Of a DNA stretch of 64,000 nt, positions 9,805 to 18,687 are shown in pieces. The notes below the pieces were generated by a model. That model searched no databases. It saw only the letters and a list, made by a program, of their open reading frames with translations, and was not told the origin of the DNA. Numbering within the stretch: the stretch's first letter is position 1; each line of letters starts with the position of its first letter. The stretch is from contig AP027304.1 in assembly GCA_036322835.1 (NCBI GenBank), positions 3,286,001 to 3,350,000 of the forward strand. Direction: 5' to 3'. A program made the translations under genes and the position numbers. Source of the DNA: Tenuifilaceae bacterium CYCD. GTDB taxonomy: Bacteria; Bacteroidota; Bacteroidia; Bacteroidales; Tenuifilaceae.

Positions 9805-10404
9805 ATGAAACTTAAAGTTAAGCATCAGGAAAGTTACTCGCGTGTGGAGTTAATCCTCAGAACCTTATTTGGATTTTTATACATCATGCTTCCACATGGT
9901 TTTCTTCTTCTCTTCGTTACAATTTGGAGTTTTATTCTAAAAATAGTTGCTTTCTGGGCAATTCTTTTTACAGGGAAATATCCAAAGAGTTTATTCGATT
10001 TTCAGGTGGGCTTACTGCGTTGGTCGTTAAGAGTAAGCGCACGTTACTATAATGTTTCTGATGGATATCCTGCATTTGGAATTAGCGGAGCCGATGAATA
10101 CACTTCATTAGAAGTTGAATACCCTGAAAAAGTAAGTAGAGGATTAATGCTTCTTCGTTTTCTATTTGGAGGATTATTTGTTTATCTACCCCATTTCTTC
10201 ATTCTATTCTTCAGAGGTATTTTTATTCTGATTCTTGTATTTTTGGCTTGGTGGATTGTATTATTTACAGGAAACTATCCCGAATCATTCCACAACTGGG
10301 TTGTTGGTCAGTTACGCTGGGGTACAAGAGTTAACCTTTACATGAGCTACATGACCGATACTTACCCTGCATTCACAGGCGACGAATTACCAGAAGAAGT
10401 ATAA
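9805..10404 (+). CDS. Tandem DUF4389 membrane protein
   Basis: 199 residues made of two homologous halves. Each has an amphipathic start (SYSRVELILRTLFGFLYIMLPHGF; SRGLMLLRFLFGGLFVYLPHFF), a hydrophobic pair of helices and the signature LFTGKYP.SLF.F.VGLLRW / LFTGNYPESFHNWVVGQLRW followed by DGYPAF / DTYPAF. The LFTG.YP...LRW pattern is the DUF4389 hallmark, normally one copy per protein or two in tandem. About four membrane spans are expected. Function is unknown. A strong hairpin terminator follows, so this is a separate unit from the next gene. Confidence 0.75.
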   Translation: MKLKVKHQESYSRVELILRTLFGFLYIMLPHGFLLLFVTIWSFILKIVAFWAILFTGKYPKSLFDFQVGLLRWSLRVSARYYNVSDGYPAFGISGADEYTSLEVEYPEKVSRGLMLLRFLFGGLFVYLPHFFILFFRGIFILILVFLAWWIVLFTGNYPESFHNWVVGQLRWGTRVNLYMSYMTDTYPAFTGDELPEEV

Positions 10405-10421
10405 TCTTATTCATATACCAT

Positions 10422-10450
10422 AAAAGAGAAGTATTTGGTACTTCTCTTTT
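10422..10450 (+). terminator. Intrinsic terminator after the DUF4389 gene
   Basis: Perfect 12-bp stem AAAAGAGAAGTA / TACTTCTCTTTT with a 5-base loop, ending in a T-rich run, 17 bases after the stop codon. Confidence 0.8.
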
Positions 10451-10479
10451 ATTATGTCGAATAGCAAAAAGAGTTAACT

Positions 10480-10965
10480 ATGGAATTTCATCCAATACCA
10501 CAACCCGAAGAGGTTAGCGAAAGAGAGCGCCAGGATGGCATGGGAGCATACCTTATGATGTTTGCAACAACGGCACTGGGTCTCCCCCTTCCTATTATCA
10601 ACATGATTGCATCAATTGTGTACTACTTTGTAAATAAGTCGAAGGGACGCTTTGTGCAATTTCACTCATTACAGTCAATGTACTCACAGCTACCTGTATC
10701 TATACTAAACAGCTATTTAGTAATATGGGCTATTATTAATATTGTGAAAGATCATACCTTTACCAATGTTTTCTGGGGATTACTAATTACAGCCGGAGTA
10801 TTCAACGTTGTTTACTTTGTTTTCAGCATTGTAGCGGCAGTAAAAGCATACCGTGGACGTTTTTACTATTTCCTTTTCTTCGGAAAGTTATCGTACATTC
10901 AGGCCTATAAGGTAAAGGGAGATGAATCATCCAAAACCTTTGTAAATACGCCTCCCAAAATGTAA
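10480..10965 (+). CDS. DUF4870 (Tic20-like) small membrane protein
   Basis: 161 residues. A short acidic N-terminus is followed by about four hydrophobic helices and the motif YYFVNKSKGRFVQFHSLQS, in which a helix end plus K..G.FV.FH..QS is typical of DUF4870. Function of the family is not established. It ends 5 bases before the M48 protease gene, so the two form an operon. It could be a membrane partner of that protease, but nothing in the sequence proves this. Confidence 0.7.
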   Translation: MEFHPIPQPEEVSERERQDGMGAYLMMFATTALGLPLPIINMIASIVYYFVNKSKGRFVQFHSLQSMYSQLPVSILNSYLVIWAIINIVKDHTFTNVFWGLLITAGVFNVVYFVFSIVAAVKAYRGRFYYFLFFGKLSYIQAYKVKGDESSKTFVNTPPKM

Positions 10966-10970
10966 TCAAG

Positions 10971-11747
10971 ATGAAGAAAGTATTTATCGAATTTCTCATA
11001 CTAATAGGCATTGGCGGTATGCTCTGGGCTGTATTTGCCCTTTTCATAAAACTACCGGAACGGCCAACGCTCATCTCAGTTGAGGATGAGCAAAGTATTG
11101 GCGAACGTTACTCAAAAAGCATCCTTGCGCTAAATGGATTTAGTGAGAAAAATGATTTGTATATAGATTCAATCTTTGTATTGACCGCCGATACGATTAA
11201 GAACATTCAGAACAGCGCTTACAATTATAAGTTCATTTTAGTTGACAATGAAATGGTAAACGCATTTGCATTACCTGGTGGATATATAATCATTACAACC
11301 GGTCTTATTAAATTCTGCGAAACATCCGAAGAACTCCTAGCGGTAATATTCCACGAAATTGGTCATATTGAGAAAAGACATGTTGTATCAAGGTTGGTCA
11401 AAGACATTGGCCTTAACCTTATAACCTCCAGCGATCCTTACGTATCGGGCGAAATAGCTAAAGAATTACTTTCGCAAGGGTATAACAGGGAACAGGAGGA
11501 AGAGGCCGATCTTATTTCCTGCGAACTATTGCTAAAATGCAACCTAGAGCCAAGAACTCTTGCATCGTTTTTTAGACGATTAAAAGATAAAAATGAAAAT
11601 GGGTTATACGATAATTTCGAAATACTATCGTCGCACCCAAATATGAATAAACGAATAAAAACAATACTGCAATTCAAAGTTCCAAACGATTTTAAGCCTC
11701 AAAAATCTTGGATAAATATTGAAGAACTTAAGAAAAGGGTGGAATAA
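10971..11747 (+). CDS. M48-family membrane-anchored zinc metalloprotease
   Basis: 258 residues with one N-terminal membrane helix (FLILIGIGGMLWAVFALF). The zinc site is HEIGH at residues 128-132 in VIFHEIGHIEKRH, and the third ligand is the Glu in the EEEADLISCELL helix. Upstream ALPGGYIIITTGLI is the M48 beta-hairpin before the active-site helix. This is the BepA/LoiP/Oma1-like branch, often periplasmic quality-control proteases. It shares an operon with the DUF4870 gene. A bidirectional terminator overlaps its last codons. Confidence 0.85.
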   Translation: MKKVFIEFLILIGIGGMLWAVFALFIKLPERPTLISVEDEQSIGERYSKSILALNGFSEKNDLYIDSIFVLTADTIKNIQNSAYNYKFILVDNEMVNAFALPGGYIIITTGLIKFCETSEELLAVIFHEIGHIEKRHVVSRLVKDIGLNLITSSDPYVSGEIAKELLSQGYNREQEEEADLISCELLLKCNLEPRTLASFFRRLKDKNENGLYDNFEILSSHPNMNKRIKTILQFKVPNDFKPQKSWINIEELKKRVE

Positions 11748-11763
11748 GATCCGCCCTTTTTTC
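11733..11763. terminator. Terminator between convergent M48 and CHASE kinase genes
   Basis: AAAAGGGTGG pairs with CCGCCCTTTT (one G-T pair) around an 8-base loop and is followed by TT. It starts inside the end of the protease gene, whose stop is in the loop, and touches the kinase stop at 11762. It may serve both directions. Confidence 0.65.
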
Positions 11764-13831
11764 ATTTGAATATCTCCTTCAGTAAATTGAATAACTCTCC
11801 GTGGTCTATTGGTTTTGTGAGGTAATAGTTACATCCCGATTCCATTGCTAGCCGTTTTTCTTCTGACATAGCATATGCTGTTTGAGCAATAATGGGAATA
11901 TTAGCATTTTTTTGGCGAATTAATGCGACAGCCTCATAGCCACTCATAATCGGCATTTTAATATCCATAAGAATTAAATCTATTCTGCCGCCACTTTCAA
12001 TAATATCAACGGCTTCCCTCCCATTGCTAGCCCTAACAATATTCGCTTCGGTTTTCTCAATCAGTTTTTTAAGCAGCAAGAAGTTAAGATTATCGTCCTC
12101 GGCAATGAGTATTGTCTTGCTGTTTAAGCTTACTAACCTTTTATACGAATTAACCGGTGATTCATCAATTAGTTGACTCATAGCATAGGGCAAAACAAAA
12201 TAGAATGTAGACCCAACATTTGGAACGGATTCAACCCATATTTTACCATTCATCAACTCTACAATGGATTTACAAATTGATAATCCCAGACCCGTTCCTC
12301 CAAAATCTCTGGAAAGTTTATTGTCAACCTGTCTAAATCTTTCAAAGATGAGATCGTGAAATTCATTGGGTATACCAATTCCTGTATCATGGACAAAAAA
12401 CTTAACCTTATCTCCATCAACCGAATAACCAAATTCAACAAAACCAGCATGGGTAAACTTTATTGCATTACCTACAAGGTTGTTTATCACCTGAAAAAGA
12501 CGATATCCATCGGATGTAATAGAATCAGAACCATCTGCAAGAGCTACTTTTAAAATTAACTTTATATTCTTTTTGGCTGCGCCATGATTGTGTAAACCAA
12601 TAATATCATTCATCAACTTATTGAGCTGAACCGTTTCGGTTAATATTTTAAGTTGCCCCACCTCAATAATGGAAATGTCAATAATATCATTAATAACACC
12701 AAGCAGTTGCTTAGAACTTGTATTGATAATCTCGGTGAACTCACGGGTCATTTCTTTGCTTAAATCACTCTTAAGAAGAATCTCCGTGAAACCTTGAATG
12801 GCGTTCATGGGTGTTCTAATCTCATGCGACATGTTCGCCAAAAATGCAGTTTTTATCCGATTAGACTCCTCCGCCACTTCCTTTGCTTTTTTAAGTTCTA
12901 TCTCTATTTTCTTTCGCTCACCGATTTCTAATGCTAGCCTTTCATTCTTATCATGTATATTCTGATTCACATAAATTAGAATTGTTAGGAACACCACAAG
13001 CAACCCAGTTAGAACAATGCTAAAAATAAAATACTGCGAATGAAATACAGAATTTTCGCCCCAACCATTAATAGGAACTGCTATTAATTGCCATTTACCA
13101 CCCGGAATAGAAACATCAATTATTACTGGGTTTTGAAATAGCAAGGAGGAATCTCCCAAGAAGACCTTTCCTTCAGCACCTTTTCCATCTTCCCCCTGTA
13201 AGGCAATTTTTAAATTTTTCGAAGGATAAACACCTCCATCGCATAGAATCGAATCATAGTATGCAACAATGGATATAACCCCCCAGTATTTATTTATGCT
13301 ATCCTCCTCATTTAAAATAAACACAGGAGAACGATTTATTAGTCCTATTCCACCCTGAACCAAATGCACGGGACCAGCAAGCACAGGTTGTTGCAGGGTC
13401 ATTGCTTTAATTACGGATCCTTTCTGCTCCTCGTTTTTTAAGTATTCAAGACCTATTGCCTTTTCATTGCCAGTTAAAGGATAAACCAATTCTATTCTAT
13501 TGTTTGGAGCAAAGGCAATGTTTCTTATATACTTATTTTCCAACATCGCCATTTTTGAAAGTGCTTCAAATTGCACCTTTGACATACTCCCCTGAAAGCG
13601 AATTAAATGCACCATACCTTGGGTAAGGTTAAACGTTGAGCGAACAACTCCCTCAAGCCTATTACCAATAGTTGTAAGTTCTGACAGTACATTTAACCTT
13701 TGATTGCCTTGCTGCTTTTCGAGATCTAGCCTGCCAACTAAGAAACTTATGAATACAAATATAATTGCAATTGCCACTATCGATAATTGTAGCAATCGAA
13801 ATCGGATATTTCTAATTTTACTTTGCGACAT
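11762..13831 (-). CDS. CHASE-domain hybrid histidine kinase
   Basis: 689 residues. A membrane helix (~12-34) precedes an extracytoplasmic CHASE sensor (~60-265, with GMVHLIRFQGSMS, NIAFAPNNRIELVYPL and GPVHLVQGGIGLINRSPVF), then a second helix (~270-295) and a short coiled coil. HisKA has His336 in NMSHEIRTPMNA; HATPase_c has DTGIGIPNEF and GGTGLGLSI; the C-terminal receiver has Asp623 in LILMDIKMPIMSGY. CHASE domains bind small extracellular ligands, such as cytokinins in plants; the ligand here is unknown. The gene is alone, without a response regulator. Confidence 0.9.
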   Translation of the reverse strand: MSQSKIRNIRFRLLQLSIVAIAIIFVFISFLVGRLDLEKQQGNQRLNVLSELTTIGNRLEGVVRSTFNLTQGMVHLIRFQGSMSKVQFEALSKMAMLENKYIRNIAFAPNNRIELVYPLTGNEKAIGLEYLKNEEQKGSVIKAMTLQQPVLAGPVHLVQGGIGLINRSPVFILNEEDSINKYWGVISIVAYYDSILCDGGVYPSKNLKIALQGEDGKGAEGKVFLGDSSLLFQNPVIIDVSIPGGKWQLIAVPINGWGENSVFHSQYFIFSIVLTGLLVVFLTILIYVNQNIHDKNERLALEIGERKKIEIELKKAKEVAEESNRIKTAFLANMSHEIRTPMNAIQGFTEILLKSDLSKEMTREFTEIINTSSKQLLGVINDIIDISIIEVGQLKILTETVQLNKLMNDIIGLHNHGAAKKNIKLILKVALADGSDSITSDGYRLFQVINNLVGNAIKFTHAGFVEFGYSVDGDKVKFFVHDTGIGIPNEFHDLIFERFRQVDNKLSRDFGGTGLGLSICKSIVELMNGKIWVESVPNVGSTFYFVLPYAMSQLIDESPVNSYKRLVSLNSKTILIAEDDNLNFLLLKKLIEKTEANIVRASNGREAVDIIESGGRIDLILMDIKMPIMSGYEAVALIRQKNANIPIIAQTAYAMSEEKRLAMESGCNYYLTKPIDHGELFNLLKEIFK

Positions 13832-13907
13832 GAAGGCTTGGTATTAAAGAACAGGCCATAAATTATTGTACAATTTACTAAATCTATATGAACTTACATA
13901 GCCCATT

Positions 13908-13943
13908 AAAAAAAATGTCTATTCCAACTGAAATAGACATTTT
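13908..13943 (-). terminator. Intrinsic terminator of sucD
   Basis: On the minus strand AAAATGTCTATT pairs with AATAGACATTTT around an 8-base loop and runs into eight T residues. It lies about 20 bases past the sucD stop. Confidence 0.8.
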
Positions 13944-13962
13944 AGTTCAGTAAAACATTAAA

Positions 13963-14835
13963 TTACTTTAAGGCTTTAAACATTGTTCTACCAATATCGG
14001 CTGGCGACTCAACAACATGAATTCCACATTCATGCATCACCTTCATTTTGGCAGCAGCGGTATCGTCAACTCCTCCAATTATAGCTCCCGCATGCCCCAT
14101 TCTGCGTCCCTTTGGTGCAGTTTGTCCTGCAATAAAGCCAACTACAGGCTTTGTTCCATTATCTTTAATCCATTGCGCAGCCTCGGTCTCCATACATCCA
14201 CCAATTTCTCCAATCATAACAATGCCATAGGTTTCTGAATCGGCCATAAATAGTTTAACTGCATCAAGCACAGATGTCCCGATTATTGGATCACCGCCAA
14301 TTCCAACTCCCGAACTTTGTCCAAGCCCCAGTTTTGTAAGCTGATCCACCGCTTCGTAGGCCAAAGTTCCCGATCGGGATATCACCCCAGTATGTCCTTT
14401 TTTATGGATAAAACCTGGCATAATACCTACTTTAGCCTCACCTGGTGTTATTACTCCTGGACAATTAGGTCCTATTAATCTTGTAACAGGATAATCATTA
14501 AGAATATGCTTAACCTTTACCATGTCCAATATTGGAATTCCTTCGCTTATACAAACAATCAACTTAACTCCAGCCGCTGCAGCCTCTAGGATTCCATCAG
14601 CAGCATAGGCTGGCGGAACAAAGATTATAGACACATCAGCGTTTGTTGCTTTAACTGCATTGGATACAGTATTAAAAACTGGTAGGTTTAAGTGCGTTTG
14701 CCCTTCTTTTCCGGGCGTAACTCCACCTACCACGTTGGTACCATACTCAATCATCTGTGTAGCATGAAACGAACCTTCACTTCCAGTAAAACCCTGAACA
14801 ATAACTCTTGAGTATTTATCTACAAGTATGCTCAT
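13963..14835 (-). CDS. sucD: Succinyl-CoA synthetase alpha subunit
   Basis: 290 residues, full family length. It binds CoA through the N-terminal Rossmann domain ([31 protein letters not shown]) and carries the phosphohistidine loop near the C-terminus ([18 protein letters not shown]), with [11 protein letters not shown] in between. With a beta subunit it makes ATP or GTP from succinyl-CoA in the TCA cycle. No sucC is adjacent: the neighbours are a histidine kinase and a divergent malic enzyme. Separate sucC and sucD loci are common in Bacteroidota, so this need not mean a missing subunit. Confidence 0.95.
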   Translation of the reverse strand: MSILVDKYSRVIVQGFTGSEGSFHATQMIEYGTNVVGGVTPGKEGQTHLNLPVFNTVSNAVKATNADVSIIFVPPAYAADGILEAAAAGVKLIVCISEGIPILDMVKVKHILNDYPVTRLIGPNCPGVITPGEAKVGIMPGFIHKKGHTGVISRSGTLAYEAVDQLTKLGLGQSSGVGIGGDPIIGTSVLDAVKLFMADSETYGIVMIGEIGGCMETEAAQWIKDNGTKPVVGFIAGQTAPKGRRMGHAGAIIGGVDDTAAAKMKVMHECGIHVVESPADIGRTMFKALK

Positions 14836-14898
14836 TGGTTTTTATTTATCTCGCTGGAATTCAGATATGTTAAAAAACTATGTTATATGACATGTTTT

Positions 14899-14906
14899 CA
14901 AACGTA
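14899..14906 (-). promoter_or_regulatory. Putative sucD -7 box (TACGTTTG)
   Basis: Minus-strand TACGTTTG fits TAnnTTTG, 63 bases before the sucD ATG. Consensus match only. Confidence 0.35.
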
Positions 14907-15046
14907 GTGATTTTTAAATAAAAAAGCAATAGTAAACGGGTTTAAAAACATATGATTTAAGATTAAATTATTAAGAGCATTTAGTAACTTGTCATCCGAT
15001 ATTAAAATTCTTCTCAGGTTTATAATTAATTAAAAACTAACTCCAT

Positions 15047-16504
15047 ATGAGCGAAATAAACCTTAAACTCGAAAAACTCGGAGAAATGTTTCCCGAGAGC
15101 TGGAACGAGGAACAAAAAGCAAAAGGCAAAACATTATTCTTAAAATATCTGAGCGAAAAAACTCATAAATATTACGGTGGCAAAATTCAAACAGCCCCGA
15201 AAGCACCCGTTTTAGGCTTTAACTGGTTTAACGTTTGGTACACACCCGGAGTATCTAAGGTTTCCACTACAATTCGCGATAACAACGATACATCATTCGA
15301 ACTTAGTAATCGTGGAAATCTGGTTGCTGTTATCAGCGATTCCACTCGAGTTTTAGGCGATGGCGACTGCACTCCTCCTGGTGGGCTGGGTGTAATGGAA
15401 GGAAAGGCGTTTTTGATGAAGTACCTTGGCGGTGTTGATGCTGTTGCTCTTTGTATTGATAGCAAAGGGAAAGATGGAAAAAACGATCCTGAAAAGATTA
15501 TAGATTTTGTAAAGATGTGTCAGCACAGTTTTGGTGCTGTTAATCTAGAGGACATATCTCAGCCTAATTGCTACAGAGTTTTAGATGTACTAAGGGAAGA
15601 ATGCGATATTCCGGTATGGCACGATGATGCGCAAGGAACCGCATGCGTTACTCTTGCGGGCTTATTGAATGCTCTTAAATTGGCAAATAAGAAATTAAGT
15701 GATGCTAAAATCGTTTTCTATGGCGCAGGTGCTGCAAATTCAAGCATTGCAAGGTTAATAATTGCCGATGGAGGTGATCCAAAGAAGATGATTATGTTTG
15801 ATATTGATGGAGCATTGCATAAAAATCGTGAGGATATTAAGGCCGATAAACGTTTCTACCATCAATGGAATATTTGCCAAAAAACCAATCCCAATTGCAT
15901 AACCACCATGGAGGAAGCCATGAAAAATGCCGATGTGCTTATTTCATTATCGGCACCTGGCCCCGATACAATCAAAAAGGATTGGGTTAAACTAATGGCT
16001 AACAAATCCATTGTATTTGCTTGTGCAAATCCAGTTCCCGAAATTTACCCTTACGCAGCGAAAGAAGCCGGTGCATTTATTGTAGCAACGGGCCGGGGCG
16101 ATTTTCCAAATCAGGTAAATAACTCAATCGGATTCCCGGGAATCCTAAAGGGAGCATTAATGGTTCGCGCATCAAAAATCACCGATGAAATGGCAATCGC
16201 CGCAGCACACTCGTTGGCAAACTATGCCGAAAAACGAGGCATAAACCCCGAAAACATTGTTCCAACAATGGACGAAGCCGACGTATTCTCTGTAGAAGCT
16301 GCCGACGTTGCCATGCAAGCAATTAAGGATGGAGTCGCCCGCAAGCAAATGACATGGGATGAAGCATTCCAAATTGCAAAAAAGGACATCGACTACTCCC
16401 GTTCCATGGCAAAATCGTTACACGACAATGGCTTTATTGCAGACCCGCCGGTTGAAATGCTTGAAGAAACATTGAATTGGACAATCAAGCAAATCGAAAA
16501 ATAG
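15047..16504 (+). CDS. Malic enzyme, short NAD(P)-type
   Basis: 485 residues. Oxidative decarboxylation of malate to pyruvate with Mg/Mn and NAD(P). Key segments are YTPGVSKVS, SDSTRVLGDGDCTPPGG (malic N domain), NLEDISQPNCYRVLD and VWHDDAQGTA (metal and substrate site), and the Rossmann motif VFYGAGAANSSIARL (G-A-G-A-A-N rather than GAGAAG). ACANPVPEIYP and ATGRGDFPNQVNNSIGFPG complete the malic_M domain. There is no C-terminal phosphotransacetylase domain, unlike MaeB-type hybrids. Cofactor preference cannot be settled. Transcribed alone, followed by a strong hairpin. Confidence 0.9.
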   Translation: MSEINLKLEKLGEMFPESWNEEQKAKGKTLFLKYLSEKTHKYYGGKIQTAPKAPVLGFNWFNVWYTPGVSKVSTTIRDNNDTSFELSNRGNLVAVISDSTRVLGDGDCTPPGGLGVMEGKAFLMKYLGGVDAVALCIDSKGKDGKNDPEKIIDFVKMCQHSFGAVNLEDISQPNCYRVLDVLREECDIPVWHDDAQGTACVTLAGLLNALKLANKKLSDAKIVFYGAGAANSSIARLIIADGGDPKKMIMFDIDGALHKNREDIKADKRFYHQWNICQKTNPNCITTMEEAMKNADVLISLSAPGPDTIKKDWVKLMANKSIVFACANPVPEIYPYAAKEAGAFIVATGRGDFPNQVNNSIGFPGILKGALMVRASKITDEMAIAAAHSLANYAEKRGINPENIVPTMDEADVFSVEAADVAMQAIKDGVARKQMTWDEAFQIAKKDIDYSRSMAKSLHDNGFIADPPVEMLEETLNWTIKQIEK

Positions 16505-16528
16505 TATTTCGAAATATATACATCACCA

Positions 16529-16565
16529 AAAACCTTCTTGATTAAATCAAGGAGGTTTTCTTTTA
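16529..16565 (+). terminator. Intrinsic terminator after malic enzyme
   Basis: AAAACCTTCTTGATT faces AATCAAGGAGGTTTT with one G-T pair and a minimal loop; the stem runs into TTTTCTTTT. Confidence 0.8.
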
Positions 16566-16615
16566 AGCAGATTTCACATTAAACTTTATAAAATCAATGC
16601 ATTCAAAGTACATTA

Positions 16616-16647
16616 TTGCAAGTTTTTAATTTAAAAAACTATTTTTG
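16616..16647 (+). promoter_or_regulatory. Putative promoter of the NSS transporter operon
   Basis: TTG at 16616-16618 and TATTTTTG at 16640-16647, separated by 21 bases, fit the Bacteroidota -33/-7 pair. The transporter ATG is 39 bases downstream. Confidence 0.5.
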
Positions 16648-16686
16648 AGTAAATTTTAACCTAAAAACTAACCTAAACCAAACCAA

Positions 16687-18513
16687 ATGGGTAATAGTAA
16701 TTCTTCTTTAAAAACCGAAGCTTGGGGATCAAGGGTTGGCCTTGTCCTTGCAATGGCTGGAAATGCTGTGGGCTTTGGTAACTTTTTGCGTTTTCCAGTA
16801 CAAGCCGTTCAGAATGGTGGAGGAGCATTCATTATTCCATACCTTGTAAGTTTAGTTTTACTTGGCCTTCCGCTCCTTTTAATAGAATGGTCATCGGGAA
16901 GATATGGCGGTAAATACGGTTATCATACAACCCCTATGATTCTCCAAAAAATGAGCAACCGTAAATTCTGGATGTACGTTGGTGTTTTTGGTATTTTCAG
17001 CAATATTGCCATTGCATCGTACTATTGTTACATGGAGAGCTGGACAATTTCCTACGTTTACCACTCCATAGTTGGAACCTTTACCGGAATGGATCAGCAT
17101 CAAGTAGCATCTTTCTTTAGTGGCTACTTAGATGTTACCACATCAACAACGGGAATTCCATTCGAGGCCATACTTTTCTTCCTACTCTGCTTAGGGTTAA
17201 ATGTTTGGATTCTAAGTAAGGGCTTAAGCGATGGTATTGAAAAAGCGGCAAAGATTGGTGTTCCTCTACTAATATTTTTTGGAATATTCCTAGCAATTAA
17301 AGGTATATCGTTAAAAGCGGGTACCGATGGTGCTTCGTTCGATGGTGTGCTTGGTCTTAATTTCCTTTGGACACCGGAATTTAACTCATTGACAAACCCC
17401 AAAGTATGGTTGGCTGCTGCTGGGCAAATATTCTTTACGCTATCCGTTGGTATGGGATGTATTCAAGCCTATGCATCATATGTTGGATCTAAAGATGATA
17501 TTGCGTGTAACTCAATGTCAGCAGGGTTTATGAACGAGTTTGTTGAGATTGTTTTGGGTAGTTCAATTATTATCCCAATTGCAATTGGCTACTTTGGCAT
17601 TGATAAGGTTGTGGAGCTAACAAATCTTGGTGGCTTAGGACTTGGTTTCAGAACAATGCCTTTCCTATTTGCTCAGTGGGGCGAAGTGATGTCAGCATTG
17701 GCTGGTGTGGCTTTCTTTGGATTACTGTTCTTTGCAGGTATTACATCTTCGCTAGCAATGGGCACACCCGTTGTTGGCTTTTTTAGGGATGAATACGGAT
17801 GGAGTAGAAAAAAAGCCGCAATAGGATTTGGATTATCAATACTAATACTTGGCTTACCAACTGTACTATTCTTCCAAGAAGGTGTTTTTGATGAGTACGA
17901 CTACTGGGGAGGAACTGTAGCGCTCTTTGTTTTCGCAATGTTTGAATCAATTATGTTTGCCTGGGTATTTGGTTTGGATAAAGGTTGGAAGGAGATAACC
18001 GAGGGAGCCGATATTAAACTACCAAGAATATTTATTCCTATCCTAAAATATGTAACCCCTGTAATTTTGATTGTTGTCTTCGTGAGTTCGCTCATTCGCC
18101 CTGAAAATGATGAATGGTCGAAACTAAGTTTTACTGGATGGAAAGTTCATAACGAAAGTATTATCGGGCAGATAACCCATAAGGCCATTGGCCCTAATAA
18201 GGATTACTTTGCCGATGAATTCTACTCTGAAGATTCTGGGACAGTGCAAGGCGTTGTTAAAGAGAACTCAAGGGATTACCTTAAAATTGATAATAATGGT
18301 AACTCCAGACTATACTTAATTAAGGACAACATTGAAATTCTTGTAAACGAAGGAGATAAAGTTGAAGTTGGCACTCCTATTTTTAAAGGAAACATCATAA
18401 ATAGGGTTTTCTATATAGATATGGCGAGAATCCTGCTTCTGAGCTTATTCATTGGAATTGCCGTTATGGTTTACTTTGCATACAACCGTAGGAAAAAACT
18501 AAATCTACTATAA
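16687..18513 (+). CDS. Sodium:neurotransmitter symporter family transporter with a large loop insert
   Basis: 608 residues, NSS/SNF family (LeuT fold). The first helix has the unwound substrate/Na site AMAGNAVGFGNFLRFP, followed by NGGGAFIIPYL, and later helices contain FFTLSVGMGCIQAYASY and SSLAMGTPVVGFF. It would import an amino acid or amine with Na+; the substrate is unknown. Between the last two helices lies a hydrophilic stretch of about 105 residues (~470-575), rich in beta-prone repeats (GTVQGVVKEN, IEILVNEGDKVEVGTPIFKG) that resemble a lipoyl/barrel-sandwich fold. By LeuT topology this faces the periplasm; ordinary NSS loops there are short. A 35-codon MetS-like gene follows after two bases. 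Confidence 0.88.
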   Translation: MGNSNSSLKTEAWGSRVGLVLAMAGNAVGFGNFLRFPVQAVQNGGGAFIIPYLVSLVLLGLPLLLIEWSSGRYGGKYGYHTTPMILQKMSNRKFWMYVGVFGIFSNIAIASYYCYMESWTISYVYHSIVGTFTGMDQHQVASFFSGYLDVTTSTTGIPFEAILFFLLCLGLNVWILSKGLSDGIEKAAKIGVPLLIFFGIFLAIKGISLKAGTDGASFDGVLGLNFLWTPEFNSLTNPKVWLAAAGQIFFTLSVGMGCIQAYASYVGSKDDIACNSMSAGFMNEFVEIVLGSSIIIPIAIGYFGIDKVVELTNLGGLGLGFRTMPFLFAQWGEVMSALAGVAFFGLLFFAGITSSLAMGTPVVGFFRDEYGWSRKKAAIGFGLSILILGLPTVLFFQEGVFDEYDYWGGTVALFVFAMFESIMFAWVFGLDKGWKEITEGADIKLPRIFIPILKYVTPVILIVVFVSSLIRPENDEWSKLSFTGWKVHNESIIGQITHKAIGPNKDYFADEFYSEDSGTVQGVVKENSRDYLKIDNNGNSRLYLIKDNIEILVNEGDKVEVGTPIFKGNIINRVFYIDMARILLLSLFIGIAVMVYFAYNRRKKLNLL

Positions 18514-18515
18514 CT

Positions 18516-18623
18516 ATGAATACATCAGCACTAATAACAATAATTCTGGTATGGGGAGTAGTTTTTTTCTTTACCGGATACTTTTTCTACAAAGTGTTAA
18601 CATCAAAGAAAAAGGATGAATAG
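18516..18623 (+). CDS. MetS-like small subunit of the NSS transporter
   Basis: A 35-residue ORF two bases after the transporter stop encodes MNTSALITIILVWGVVFFFT, then GYFFYKVLTSKKKDE. It has one membrane helix with a Trp near the middle and a basic/charged C-terminal tail. Size, layout and position match the MetS-type companion peptides of NSS transporters (the methionine/alanine importer MetPS of Corynebacterium is the known example). It is probably translated together with the transporter and needed for its activity or stability; that role is inferred from the family. Confidence 0.8.
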   Translation: MNTSALITIILVWGVVFFFTGYFFYKVLTSKKKDE

Positions 18624-18643
18624 TATAGTCAATAAACGATAGA

Positions 18644-18680
18644 TAAAAATAAAACCCCAACGTTGGGGTTTTATTTTTTT
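18644..18680. terminator. Bidirectional terminator between NSS operon and ABC-F gene
   Basis: Near-perfect inverted repeat AATAAAACCCCAA / TTGGGGTTTTATT with a two-base centre, T-run on the plus side and A-rich flank on the other, between convergent genes. Confidence 0.85.
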
Positions 18681-18687
18681 GAGTTAT

